In this document: one piece after another, positions 1-12,487 of the stretch
Position numbering within the stretch: the first letter of the stretch is position 1
Layout: every line of letters begins with the position of its first letter
Notes under the pieces: generated by a model
Database searches by the model: none
Told to the model about the DNA's origin: nothing
Seen by the model: the letters and a program-made list of their open reading frames with translations, nothing else
DNA from: Dermatophagoides farinae
Lineage: Eukaryota; Arthropoda; Arachnida; Sarcoptiformes; Pyroglyphidae
NCBI RefSeq assembly: GCF_024713945.1
Contig: NC_134682.1
Span: 3,281,001-3,345,000, forward strand
Direction: 5' to 3'
Length of the DNA stretch: 64,000 nt
Made by a program: the position numbers and the translations under genes

Positions 1-471
1 AAAATTGACGGTGATATTGATACAAATAATAGCCTACAACAACAACAACAACCACAGCAGCCTAACAGTCTTGTGGATACAGATGGTGATCAAATCAATA
101 ATGTCAATGGTGGTGGTGGTGGTGATGCTGATTCATTAATCAATCGAAAATATTCATCATCTAGTATGGTCGCGATAAATGGTCAATGTATTCCGGCAAA
201 TATGACGAAAATTAATGACAAATTTTCATTCGTGATAATCAATAATAATAATAATAATGATAGTCATAATGGAATCGTTAATGATTCGAATCGAATTCGA
301 CGAAATTCAACAAACAATCTGAAAACATCGAATAATAATGGTGTTTCAAATTTTTCTCAAACAATAGGAATCCCAACTACAACGACGACCACAACTGTTC
401 CATACGCTCAGATTGATTTTGCCAAAACATTAGCATTACAAGCATCGACAGCTAATCATCGAAAATTATAG
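1..471 (+). CDS. Gab/Dos-like docking adaptor, C-terminal part (gene cut by window start)
   Basis: An open frame runs from base 1 to the TAA at 469-471 with no start codon of its own, so only the last ~156 residues of a longer protein are present. Most of it is low-complexity Gln/Asn/Gly/Thr sequence. The recognisable part is the extreme C-terminus, PYAQIDFAKTLALQAST (about residues 135-151). Gab1/Gab2 end in a comparable YVxVDxxKTxALxxT block whose Tyr, once phosphorylated, docks SHP2 (Corkscrew in flies). Gab/Dos proteins link receptor tyrosine kinases to Ras/MAPK at the plasma membrane through an N-terminal PH domain, which would lie outside this window. FRS2 and IRS proteins carry related tyrosine motifs, so the family call is moderate. 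Poly-Asn and poly-Thr tracts show the same microsatellite-driven expansion as other genes here. Confidence 0.5.
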   Translation, partial: KIDGDIDTNNSLQQQQQPQQPNSLVDTDGDQINNVNGGGGGDADSLINRKYSSSSMVAINGQCIPANMTKINDKFSFVIINNNNNNDSHNGIVNDSNRIRRNSTNNLKTSNNNGVSNFSQTIGIPTTTTTTTVPYAQIDFAKTLALQASTANHRKL

Positions 472-752
472 TCAAATTTTAGAAAACATTATATTACTTT
501 AAGAACTTATTACACACACACACACACACCTTAAAGACCTTATATCCAATTTTACAAGATTGAATCAAAAAAAAACTAGTGGGACCGAATTATTCATTTA
601 TTCAATTGTTTTTTTTTTAAATTTGTTTTCGTTTTGAATCATTTTTTTTTTTACAAACAAAAAAAAAGAATCTATTGTACTTTCATTCAATTTTTTTTGT
701 TGTTGTTGTTGTAAATATTTTATTTGACAAAAAAAAAATTCATCGTTATTGA

Positions 753-785
753 ATCACACTAATAATATTGAATTATTAGTGTGAT
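753..785. repeat. Perfect 14-bp inverted repeat with 5-base loop
   Basis: The left arm ATCACACTAATAAT (753-766) and the right arm ATTATTAGTGTGAT (772-785) are exactly complementary around the loop ATTGA (767-771). It lies about 280 bases past the stop of the Gab/Dos-like gene, probably in its 3' UTR or just beyond. It is too short for a pre-miRNA by itself. Confidence 0.85.
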
Positions 786-886
786 GAAAAAAAATATATA
801 TTTTCTCATGATATTTTCTGTTGAAAATCGAACAAAAACAAATCAATTTATTCATCATTATCGAGCAGAGATTATTATTATTATCG

Positions 887-921
<35 letters not shown>

Positions 922-1064
922 AAACAAATTGTAAATTTTTATTTTCAACAATCGATCAAAATTATTTTTATTATTATCATTAATGATGAGACAAGATAAT
1001 TTACTGATGGATTATTTGTTGGACTGAAATTAAAGAATTTAGAATCGTTTTGTTGATCAAATGC

Positions 1065-1070
1065 TTTATT
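1065..1070 (-). terminator. Polyadenylation signal AATAAA for the ERICH3-like gene
   Basis: TTTATT on the plus strand reads AATAAA on the minus strand, 56 bases past the stop codon at 1126. Another AATAAA (1111-1116) lies closer to the stop. Confidence 0.4.
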
Positions 1071-1125
1071 TTTTGTTTGAGATAAATAAATTGGAAAGGA
1101 AATGAAAAACAAATGATCATTTATT

Positions 1126-3612
1126 TTATTCATCATCATCATCATCATCATCAGAATTCGAATGATTGTTGTTGATGAAAATCTGTGGCATAGTTTCACT
1201 GTCGATATCTATGGCATAATAATTATCATCATCATCATCATCATCATTATCTTCTTCATCATCATCATTAATCATTGGCAATAAATTTTCTTTAGTAACT
1301 TTTTTCAAATTCGTTGCTGAATCGAAACGAATCGTTCTATCATGTTTTTTGTAATCATCTATTATTTTCATTGAATTGTCCATTGAATGTTGACCGCTTG
1401 TGGTCATCATCATTGTTTTATTATTATCATGGTTTTCAACATTATTCATTAACTTTATAGCTGATGTTATTGTTGATGATTGTTCCGTTATAATATTCGA
1501 ATTCCTGTGGATATTTTCCGTATCATGTACTAATATTTCATCACCTTTGTTATTATCATCATAATTTTGATGACCGTTCTCATTATGGACAACAAAACTA
1601 TTCAAATTATGATCCAAGGTTGTTTTCATTTGTTCCTTTTGTTCTTGTTCATGGACATTTTTATTTTTACCATTCATCATTGGAATAGGAAGAAAATCTA
1701 TTTGAATTCTATTTGGTGTTATTGGCGTTTCACTCATGGATTCATGGTTATTATCATTGTTACGGTTGTTGATATTATTATGATGTTTAATATTAACATT
1801 TTCATCATCATCATAGTAATGATTTTGATGATAGTGATCTAATGACAATGCCCCGTTGATCATCACTATTTGTTGTTGTTGATTTTGTTGTTTCGTTGTT
1901 TGTATTTGATCATGATGAACATGATGATCATTATGGTAATCAGCAAACATTATTTGACAATTGAAACAGGCTCTACTACCAATCACATCGATTATAGTGA
2001 AATGTGATAATGTTGTTCCAGGTCGATGTTTCCGTTCACAACATGTATTCAGACGTAAATCTCTTATACCATTGACTAGAATGTTTATTGCAAATGAATT
2101 GTTTATATGTGGTCGTATGTCGAATGTGAATGTTTCTGTAAAAAAAACGTTCATTCAATATATTTAATTTTTATACAGCCAAATTCACAAAATTACATAC
2201 CTCTCGGTTTGACAAATCCATCATAAATAAGAATAGAATTACCACCAACAGTTATTTGTTGATAAACTTTGATATTACGTTTGTCACCAATATTGGTGGC
2301 ACCATTTAGACCATTATAACGTAAAATCATTTTTACTCGTTGCTTACCAGATGTACATGTCTTTATAAATCGTTTATCGAATGCATAATATTTTTTATTT
2401 GAAATTGAACCTGAACTTCCACTACTACTGCTTGTCGTAGCGATATCCATAGCAAATAATGTTTTCTTTCCATTATAATATTTATAATTAAATGGAGAAA
2501 CTGGAGATGGCGTTTTAAGCTCGTCATCATCATAATTATCATCATTGGACGAATCATCAAATGATTCTCCATCCAATGATTTGATTTCATCATCATCTTT
2601 ATTATCATCATGTTCTTCTGGTAATTGTACAGTGGCCAAGCTGATTGATTTTTTCATATTAAACATTGATTTCGTATGATGATCAACTTTATTATCATTG
2701 GAAATAGATTCATCACGTGAAATGCTACGTTGTAGTCTTGATCTACCATATGAAGATTTAGGACGTTTTGAAATCGATAATCTGGACAATTGTGGCGTTG
2801 ATAGACAGGGCTGTTTTGCAATAGCTATACCAGCTGATTCTTGATATTCACCCGTAGAAATATCATGAAGACTTTTACATTTGGTTTGTTCCAAATTTCT
2901 ATTTCTAATATTTGTTTTATTGGAATCTAGAAAAATTTTGCTTTAAAATAAATATAAATCAACAACAATCTTCATGATGTCTACCTTGTTCATGATGTTC
3001 TTTTATTGTTTTAATCATTCGATCAAGTTTCTGTAACAAAATTGTTCGTTGTTGATCTGGATTTGTTTGATCAGATTTTTTACCATTGTTGCCATTCTTA
3101 GCAACAATAGATCTTGCATGATCAAGTAATTCATTGGTATCGATCATGGAATCGTAATGATTCGAATAATTGTTATCATCACCATTCTGTACCATTTCAT
3201 TTAATATTCGATACAATTCACGACGATGTTTTCTTTCAACATTTTGTTTATGTTTCGTACTTGATATTTCATCAACAATTTTATTATCTTTACTGATCTG
3301 CATAACATATATTTGTGATTAGATTATTATCATAATCATTTTAACATCTCCTACATAGAAAAGAGAAAAAAAACATAGACAAAATATACTCACAATATTC
3401 GATTTAAGAAGATGACGTCTGATTTGTGGTTTACGAAAATGAATTTTTAGATGAGGATCTCGAAGACTATTGTATGATCCGATTATACTAGTGATAATGA
3501 TGATGATGATGATGTTTAATTATCATAATTAACGTTGATATTTCAAAAAAAAACATTGAAAATAAACTTACTCGTTTGATTTTTTCATTTGTATCGAATT
3601 GGAATTCCACAT
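1126..3612 (-). CDS. Glutamate-rich protein 3 (ERICH3)-like, DUF4590 domain
   Basis: Five exons join in phase to 727 residues: 3612-3572, 3487-3394, 3297-2985, 2926-2201, 2135-1126. Introns are short and begin GTAAGT, GTGAGT, GTAGAC and GTATGT. Two blocks match vertebrate ERICH3. Near the N-terminus (residues ~19-48) there is YNSLRDPHL followed by RRHLLKS. Across the exon 4/5 junction (about residues 335-445) there is a DUF4590 domain with KVYQQITVGG, the hydrophobic FTFDIRPH stretch, a VNGIRDLRLNTCCERKH block and a closing CFNCQI. ERICH3 is linked to cilia in vertebrates; its molecular activity is poorly defined. The last ~290 residues are acidic, His/Asn-rich and disordered, ending in poly-Asp coded by GAT repeats. 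The ATG at 3612 starts exon 1; a further upstream exon cannot be ruled out. Confidence 0.85.
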
Positions 3613-6600
3613 TCTATTTTTTTTAAAAAAAATTTTCATTTAATGGATAATTTATTTGAAGAAAAAATTAATAAATATTTCATTTAATATATTCAATGGC
3701 CATTCATAGTGGTTGTTTGGTCAAACATCATCACTATACAATCACATGTGAATGATTATTAAAAATTTATGACCATTTGATTTTTAAAGTTGTCGTTGTT
3801 CATCAGCCATCATTCCCAAACGTTATTGTTACTTGTGAATGGATTTATTATTTACAAAATGAAATATGGAATCAATATATATATATTTGTTTGATCGATC
3901 CCGGAACTGAATTTCAGAATTTCAATATATATATAATAAAAATTAGGGAATTTGTTTTGGACATTTATTCCTACACTCTTGGTCACCATAGTGACTGATT
4001 TTTTTTATATTTTCTCAAAAGAATCATATGAACAACAACAACAAAATTATATTCTAGAAACGTCTCTACAGATTTGGATCGAAGAACCAAAATATTTCAA
4101 TGCACACACGCACACACATACTGACGTTGATGGTTTGTTCAAATTCTATAATTATCGGTCACAAATAAGCCTAAATTGATTAAATTTAAAATTAATAAAA
4201 GATGCCTGTGCGTAGGATTTAATTTATTTACATATTTATTTTAACCTTGAAAACAAAACAGAAACAAAAAATCTAAAAAAGAAAACGATGATGCTTGAAA
4301 ACATTGTCATGGCTAAATAATAATGGTCATTACAATGAATAATGAGTTTTATTATTAATCAGAGAATTGGTCAATAATAGACTTGAATTCATTTTAAATT
4401 TTTATTTCTAGAAGGGGAAAAAAATTTCTTTACCAAACGGATTGATTGATACAATCTATGTTTAAATTCGGGTCAATGATGGATCATTTATCATCATAAA
4501 TATATTGTGTGTTTCGGTGATTCATCCAATTCATTTTTAATCTAAATCAAAAAAAAAAAAAAAAAGAAGAGACAAGGTGTGTCATTATCAATAATAATAA
4601 AAATAAAAACACGTGTATGTTGACCTCACCTACAAATACAGATACGAAAAAAAAGTCATCATCATCATCATCATCATTTTTTTCTGGCAACGAATTGAAT
4701 TGAAACTCGGCGAGAAAAGAAAAGACAATGTGTTATCGTTTTGTTAAGTAACAAAATAAAATTTCGTTGATTTTTTTTTTGTCTCTTATTTGTTGTGAAA
4801 TTTATTTTATGAGATTTATTCCAACAGCAACAACTTTTTGTTGTTGTTGTTGTTGTTGATATTGCAATAAATGTATAGATCAATAGAGTGCAAGAAAAAA
4901 GAAAAAATTTATGATGATGATATAACACAGCAACAACAACAACAACGATTGTAAAATAATTAGAATTTAAAATTAGTCAATGGAAATGGAAATAAAATTT
5001 ACACAGAGAAATTTTTTGTTTCATTGAAAAACATTGTTAACAAACAAACAAAAAAAAAGAAAGAAATTAGTGTCAATATTGGAATAATTATCAAAATCGT
5101 TAATAGATTTCTATCTCTTAGATATTCAATCGTGGTTATTTATTTTTCGACAAATGATGATGATCCAATGTTGATCCTTGAGATTTTCTTCTTTTTTTTT
5201 ATTTGCAAACAAATTCATTTATTCATAAATGAATCACAAATGTTTTTTAAAATTCAATGTCATCATTAGCTAGTGTTGAATGATAGATGAGAAATAAGAT
5301 TTTTATTTCTCAGACATGAAAATGCATTGAAACGTTATGATGATGATGATGATGTCCATTTAGGTCCGGAAGTATGGACCGGAACTTTTTTTCCGAGAAA
5401 ACTACAATGTGACCAATTATTATCCATTGGAATTTCAATGTTGTCTTACGAGATAATTGTTTCAATTATAATGATAATAATAATAATGTTTTAACTTGTT
5501 CATTTTGGATCAAAAAATTACTAATTGCTTAGATGTAATTGTTTTTTTTGTCTAAAATAATTTTTCAACCATAAAAGTCGAATGCTGAAGATGTTGTTAG
5601 ACTGATAATTATCCAAACTTATGATGAAATAATCAAAAAAAAATTCATTTCAAAAAAAGGTGAGGCATGCATTATATGCCGAAAAAAAACCTGTGAACTA
5701 CAGTTTAGATTCAAAAAAAAAATTACTGAAACTGGTCATTTAACAAAGTTAAACAGTGAAAAATGTTGGACAGTTTTTCATTTTTTTTTTCGTTCATCAT
5801 CATAATCGTTGTTCATCATCGAGAAAAAAAAACATATCAACAGGTCAAGCAGAACGAACATTGATTGAAATTATCATTGTTGTGTGTGTGTATGTGTGTA
5901 GTTGATGTGTATGCTATAAGTAAATCCAAAATTGAATGAATCTTCATTGTCAAGATCTAGATCATCATATAATCATCATCATTATTCAAACAGCAAGAGA
6001 GATTTTTTTTCTGGAACTAATATTGGAAATGTATGGAAATTTACAAGTTTGTAGTCATAAATAAATATATAATAATCGCCATAGTCATATCTTTTTGTTT
6101 TCTAGTTAAAATCCTATGTTTTGATTAATGAAATTCATGTTCATCAATTTCATTCTATCCGAATGATTGATTTGATCATTTGTAACCATGAAGAATTGAA
6201 AAAGATCCCACAGATCAATGTGTGTGTGTGAGAGTGAAATTTGAAGGAAGTCCAGTGAAAAAAAAAAATTTTTTTTTTCTTCTACATGATTGTTAATTGT
6301 TCAGATTTTATTATCATCGTTTGAAAGCTTCTATAAGTTTTTTTTAAATTTTCAACAATAAAAAATGATGAGCTTTAAAACATCATCACACTTATCAAAC
6401 ACACATATACTGACCGTTGGCCACACACACACACACACACACGCATAGAGAAAGATGTTCATTGTAATATTGAAATAAATGACAGACAAATTTATTGTAA
6501 AAATGATGATGATGATGATGATGATGATGTTGTCCAATTAGCATCTATTTGTTGTTCTTGTTGTTGTTATTGAATAGGCTTCCATATTCATCGTTTTATA

Positions 6601-6994
6601 TGGATAAAGTTTTGAAAAATTTAAAAGAGAAAGGAACACATTCAATCAACAATACCGTTTGAAACAACAACAACAACAGATAATGATGATAATAAATGTA
6701 AAAAAAAGAAGAGTTTCCATAGTGAATAAAAGTGTGAAATAACAAAAAAAATAAGAGAAAGAATTAGACATATGAATGAGCCAAAACACGCCATATTGGA
6801 TGGAAAAAAAATCATGATGATCTCATGATGAACACATAGAAAAAAACATTTTCTCTTGCAAAGATTACCATAAAAGCTTCGAAAAATCTGGCCAAAATCA
6901 TCAAATCATTATTTGAAATCATTCGTGTTTGTGTGTGTGTGTGTGTATGTTTATTTGTGAAATCAAACGAAATCAAAAAAATTCAGTGATCATC
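3613..6994. other. Intergenic gap, ~3.4 kb
   Basis: The gap lies between the divergent ERICH3-like and cuticle genes, so it should carry both promoters. It contains GAT/ATC repeats (for example about 6503-6529), CA/GT tracts (about 6424-6442 and 6927-6947), and A/T runs. Open frames here are short and simple in composition. I see no supportable gene. Confidence 0.6.
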
Positions 6995-7476
6995 ATGATT
7001 AATATTAAGGTTCGTTAATTCGATTATTTGAAGTGATCAAATTCAATTTCATTTTTTTTTTTTTTGGTGATTTAATTTTTTTTTCAATCACTCAGGTTTT
7101 TGCTCTTACTGTTTTATTAATGGTGGTAGTTGAAGCACGTTCTTATCGTGGTTTTGCACGATCACAACCATTGGTAGCATCATATTCGGCACCAACAGCA
7201 TCACGTTCAGCTAGACAAGCTGAAGCTGAACCAGCACCAGAACCATATAGTTTTACATATGAAACTACCGATGAATATGGAATGACATTGACACGTTCAG
7301 AATCCGGTGATGCACAGGGTAATGTTAAAGGATCATATATGTATCGTGATCCAGAAGGTATATATCGTACTGTTGAATATGGTGATAGTGGTGATGGTTT
7401 CAGTGCTCAAATTCAAACCAATGAACCAGGTGTCATTTCACATAAAGCTGCTGATGCTGAATATTTTAAACAATAA
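6995..7476 (+). CDS. RR-type cuticle protein (chitin-binding domain 4)
   Basis: Two exons, 6995-7009 (only five codons, MINIK) and 7096-7476, give 131 residues. The tiny first exon followed by a signal peptide split by an intron is a classic arthropod cuticle-gene structure. The signal peptide covers about residues 1-19 and ends VVVEA. A short Ala/Ser/Pro linker follows, then a Rebers-Riddiford-like domain (about residues 58-122) with YSFTYETTDEYG, a GSYMYRDPEG block and RTVEYGDSGDGFSAQI. Such domains bind chitin in the extracellular cuticle. Its short length resembles the compact cuticle proteins of ticks and mites. The exon join is phase-0 and splices G|GTTCGT to TCACTCAG. The frame also runs upstream of exon 2, but that part is low-complexity Phe/Ile intron sequence. 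Confidence 0.9.
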
Positions 7477-9841
7477 TAATGATAAAGAAAATAATTATTC
7501 TAATGATAATGTCTTTTTTTTATTGATCCAAATATAACCAATTCGCTCATTTTAAACACACCTACACACACAGACACATTTATTTCATCAATCTAATGTC
7601 TATGTTGTTAATAAATATTTGTTTTGCCATAAAAATGACAAAATTTAAAGATAAAAAAAATGCCATGTACACATGAAACATTTTCCAGGGAATAATTGGG
7701 ATGCCAACATTAGAAAATTCTGGTCTAAACATTGACAAACAAGCACACATATAAACATTCTTGATTCTAAATTTTATTTTTTTTACCATCATATGAATGA
7801 TGATTATGAATAATAAATTGATTATCGAATGAAATGATTAATAATACAATTTGTCTACGATTAAAATTTGGCCATTACATAATTGCAATGATCATTTATA
7901 ACGATTTGTATTTTTTATTATTTTTTTTTTTTTTTTTTTTTGATCAAAATATCTACAAATCCTCATCGTATTGCATAGAATTTGATAATAATAATAATTT
8001 TACAAATGAACGACGGATAAAGAATATTTTCAAACTAGTAGCTGTATACAAGAAAAGGATTTTTTTCCCCTGAGAATGTTTATTCAGAAAACAATGATAA
8101 TGAAATTCCATACACGCACATGATGATTATAAATATTGTGAACTATCATCATTTTCAATCGTTAATTGATTGATTGCGGTGAAAAAAAAATAAACAGGAA
8201 AAATTGGCTTTCTTATAGTTTTTTTTCTTTTGAATGAAAAATTATGTTTACGGTTTTTTTCCATGCGACAAAACAATGGCCTTCAATATTTATATTATAT
8301 ATGCATATTCTGAGAATTTTCTAATTCTGAACAATGAACATATCACACATATTCTCGATTGATTCACATGACAATAATAATTAATTACTTTTTGTTTGTG
8401 AATAAATTCTGATTAGAATTCTAAACTCGTAGTGGTGAGGAGAAAAAAAATAATAATAATGATTGCATCGATCAAGGTTTTGTGGCTTTATGTTTATGTT
8501 TTGCCATCTATTTTTTTTTTTTTTTTTTTTTTTGATCAATAATAATTATAATCACCCATTGAAAATGGTGATATATTGCAATGCATTATCGATGATGATG
8601 ATCATGATGATCATCATCATTATTTTTGCCACTGGCCATTGCCAACAACAACAACAAAAATAAGGCCATCCATCTTTCTATCTAAACATTAATTTCTATT
8701 AAAATCTTGTACGTGTGTGTATGTGTGTGTGTATGATACTGAAAAAATTGATTTTGATATCTTTGCTGAAATGTTTCGTGTAAAATTTATTCATCATCAT
8801 CATCATCATCATCATCACAAATCATAACTTGGCTTTTTTAGGAATATTTCTTGAGAAAAATCCTCATGTCTAAGACAGTAAAAAAAAAATTCATTTATAT
8901 ACATGTGATTCACTGTTTGTTTGAAAAAAAAGAAGGAGAATCAGTGAAAACAAAACAAAACAAAAAATAAAATAAAATAAAATTTCCATAAATCAAGTTG
9001 TATAAATGAAATTATAGCTACACATCCAAGAAAGGACAACATCTATGTTGGATGTGATGATGAGAATTTTTTTTTCTTTTGCTTTCATACACACAAATTA
9101 TAGTCAATTAATTTGCAATCATCAACTGCTAAAAATTCCATGTTTGACCACACGCACACAAAGAAAAAAGATGGCCAATGATTATTGATCAATAACAACA
9201 GATGATTGATTGATTTGTTTCATGAAAAAAAACAAGATTTTTCCTTCTAATCCTCTATTCAATAAATGATTGCTGTAATCGAATTAAATGATGATAAGAT
9301 GATTTATTGATGAAAATTTCTTTTATCGAATTAAAGTGGATTGAATTCAATTGTAAAAAAAAAAATTTTGTGACAAACTAAGAATCAACCAAGAAACAAA
9401 ATTCAATTTATGTCCCAGTAACGTCATCTATTGACAATCGTATGATTGAATAAAATTTTGATGATGCGCCGCCACATCATTCAACAATAATAACAGCTGT
9501 TTATGATTTGAGAAGATGCTCATCATTGAAATTGTTTACTGTTTTTGGTTGTTTTTTTTTTTTGATTCGAAGAAACATTAATTAAAAATTCTTCCATAAT
9601 TGATAATCCTTTTCAACTCCTTTTTGGAGATTGGAAAAAATGTCAACAACAACAACAACAACAAAAACAACAATCAGTTTCGTCAATCAACATCGAAATT
9701 ATTTTTTTATGTAAACGAAGCAATTTTCTTTTATTTATATTGAACGTATTTGGTTTGTTGTAAAAACAAATTACGATTGTTGCATTTTTTATTACTATTT
9801 CCAAATTCATCTCATGTCTAAATATATCAACAACAAACATT
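7477..9841. other. Intergenic gap, ~2.4 kb
   Basis: This starts with the 3' UTR of the cuticle gene. It holds T runs (about 7921-7941, 8511-8533), an ATC repeat (about 8791-8816), GT tracts and, just before syntrophin, an ACGTCA CRE-like core (about 9420-9425). No gene is supported. Confidence 0.55.
7610..7615 (+). terminator. Polyadenylation signal AATAAA for the cuticle gene
   Basis: AATAAA lies 134 bases past the cuticle-protein stop, in the right orientation. Confidence 0.4.
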
Positions 9842-12394
9842 ATGGCTGAAAAAGAACACGAATCATTAACACATAGTAATAATGATGATGAACCTCGACG
9901 TACCGGTGTTGCCGAAATTTTAATCAAAAATTTCTGGTGTCGAATAATGGCCGAACTATATGAGGATTCATTGAAAATTACATTGAAAGAATCATTGGAA
10001 AGAATAGCCGATAACGTGAATGATTTCGAAATACCATCAGAAACTGATGATCTGGCCAATCGTAAACGAACGGTAACTATTCGAAAGAAACCCCATGAAG
10101 GTTTAGGTATCAGTATCAAAGGTGGCAAAGAAAATCGAATGCCCATATTGATCTCGAAAATATTCCGCGGTTTGGCTGCTGATTCCACTTGTCAATTATA
10201 TGTTGGTGATGCTATATTAGCCGTTAATAATTGTAATTTACGTGAAGCTACCCATGAGGAAGCTGTTCAAGCATTGAAAAATGCAGGTGAAATCGTCAAC
10301 CTTGAAGGTTTGTTACTATTCAATTCATATTCAGATTTATTTGCATGCAAATTAATCGAAATATAAATCGAATGCATCTATAATTTTAATTGCTCTTTTT
10401 TTTCGCTAATTCTCAATGATATTTTTCTCTATTAATTTATTTTTATAATCTGAATTTTTCGATTTTTCCTCTAATTTTTGGAATGGTAATGCTATCTAAC
10501 TTTTTTTGAATGTTGTTCTCAATATCGATTCATTAATCCATATTTGCATGATTCAATTGAATGTCATTGTGTTTGTACTGGTTTGCTCGAATTAAATTCA
10601 TTATGCACTGGCTTTTTTAATCGGATATATTTAACGGTCAAGTGTGCACGTCTTATCCGCTCATAGTGAAATATCTACCCGAAGTGGTTCCATATTTTCG
10701 GAAAGCTTCCATATTAACCGACATTGGATGGACAATGCCCGAAACCAGTCTTTTTCAATCTAAAAATTCCAATACGGCTAAAAATTCAAAAGAAACACGT
10801 TTAGAAAGTCCAACAGACACTATCGATACAACGAGCGATACAGCAAGCCAGAGTTCACAACGTTCCAAAATTGAATCAAAAGTGATACCATTATTGGGCG
10901 CATTCGTTCATCGAATTCAGCTCGTTCGAACCATACCGAATTCAAATAACATTTCCAAACAGAATAAATCTCCCTATTATTCACCTGAATCTGATTACAA
11001 TTCAGCTACAGCTGATAATTCTATTACCGATTCATCTATAAATCGAAAGATGGATGATGCTTCATCGATTCAACAGGTGATTGTTATACAATCACCAAAT
11101 TTATCGAAAGCATGTGTAATTCGTTTTTATAATGAATCAAAGTGCACTTCTTGGTTCTGTGCAATACATAAAATTGTTCAGAATTTGAATACAAAAATTA
11201 TGAAAAAAGTAAATCAACGGAAAACATTTGGTTATTTTGATAATTCTAGAATCACTTACCTTGGATGGTTCCAGGAACATAAAGACTATATTATTCCATA
11301 CTATGATTCCAATGATGTAAGTATATATAGATTATAAATTGGAAAATTTAGTATTATAAATAATTTGTCTCTTATTTCTCATTCTTATAGTCTAAACTGG
11401 ATTCAATCAAAAACAGTAGCTGTTCAACACAGCCGGATAATGTTTCACTTTTTGAGCAATATGAACAAACGACAAAATGGCGTCCATTATTTCTGATATT
11501 GACAACAAGAGATTTATATTTTTATGATACATTTCCTTTCATTGGGAACAAATTGATTGAATACAAATTATTATGGCCTTTATTACAGACACGATTTATT
11601 TATATAAACAATAATAATAATGAACAAACAACAACAACAACAATGAAAAACGATATTGGTCATGAAGTTTTAGCCGATAATTCCATTAAATTCAATAGAT
11701 TACAGAATTCATCACAATCTTCATCATTATCATCATTATTACAAGATAGTTCGCTTGCTACAACGGCAACACAGACTTTATCTACCAGTGGTGGTTGTCA
11801 ATTCAATCCATTGCCAATTGCATTCATTCTTCGTACAGGTACCAGTACTGGTATTCAATCACGATTATTTTCCGCTCAGCTTTATACTGAGATTAGTCAT
11901 TTTTCCAAAAAAATCATTCTTTGCACATTTGAATATGTACGTCAATTGCAAAATATTTCCGTTGGTAAGTTATGAGTAGCTCATTTTTTGTATTGATTAT
12001 TAATTGTAAATTTATTTCGGTTTATTTCAGCTTGCCTAATGGACGATGATGATGAAGAATCCATTGAATGCATTCTTCAACTACATTACAAAAAAGGCAT
12101 TACAATTAATGAAACACGAACCGGTCGAATAATGTATCGGATATCATTCAGACAACTTTGTTCAACCCATGATGATGGCAATAAAATGATCACATTTATA
12201 TATGATCAAAATCGAAAGGTAATTGATATTTTGTAAAATGAAAATAATTTCTAATCAATTTTTTGTTGTTGTTATTCATTTAGCTTGAATTGAATCTTGT
12301 CCAAAATGCTCAAGCATTCGTTTTTATACTTCATTCATTCCTTGCGGCTCAAATTACTGAGATTAATCTAAATTTTCAAAAATTAACAACATAA
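9842..12394 (+). CDS. Syn1: Syntrophin, alpha/beta type (PH-PDZ-PH-SU)
   Basis: Five exons (9842-10307, 10667-11316, 11391-11964, 12031-12218, 12284-12394) join in phase to 662 residues. Syntrophins are peripheral membrane adaptors of the dystrophin complex. They bind dystrophin/dystrobrevin by the C-terminal SU domain and channels, nNOS or kinases by the PDZ domain. Visible in order: a split first PH domain starting [13 protein letters not shown] (about 20-50); a PDZ domain (about 76-157) with the GLGISI carboxylate-binding loop and [14 protein letters not shown]; the PH1b half resuming at [13 protein letters not shown], which sits exactly on the exon 1/2 junction; a second PH region with [17 protein letters not shown]; and an SU-like tail ending [13 protein letters not shown]. 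The PDZ sequence is closer to alpha/beta than gamma syntrophins. The linker around the split PH domain is lengthened by Ser/Asn/Thr-rich sequence, making it longer than the ~505-540 residues usual in vertebrates. Confidence 0.93.
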
Positions 12395-12481
12395 CTTTGT
12401 TTGGATTTTATTTTTCAAATTAATAATTATTTTTATTTTTATTACATGAAAATCTAGATAATTTTGTCATAAAATTAATGA

Positions 12482-12487
12482 AATAAA
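12482..12487 (+). terminator. Polyadenylation signal AATAAA for syntrophin
   Basis: AATAAA lies 88 bases past the syntrophin stop codon and is followed by an A/T-rich tract. Confidence 0.45.

Larger units (their letters stand above)
472..1125. other. Convergent 3' intergenic region with microsatellites and a perfect hairpin
   Basis: This holds the 3' flanks of the Gab/Dos-like gene (+) and the ERICH3-like gene (-). It contains two CA repeats (about 512-529 and 891-916), several A and T runs, and a perfect 14-bp stem-loop at 753-785. No coding sequence is supported. Confidence 0.6.

Noticed and set aside
3777-4179. Two overlapping plus-strand ORFs with TIYIC and HTHTHT runs
   Set aside because: Built from microsatellite and AT-rich sequence upstream of the ERICH3-like gene; no coding signal.
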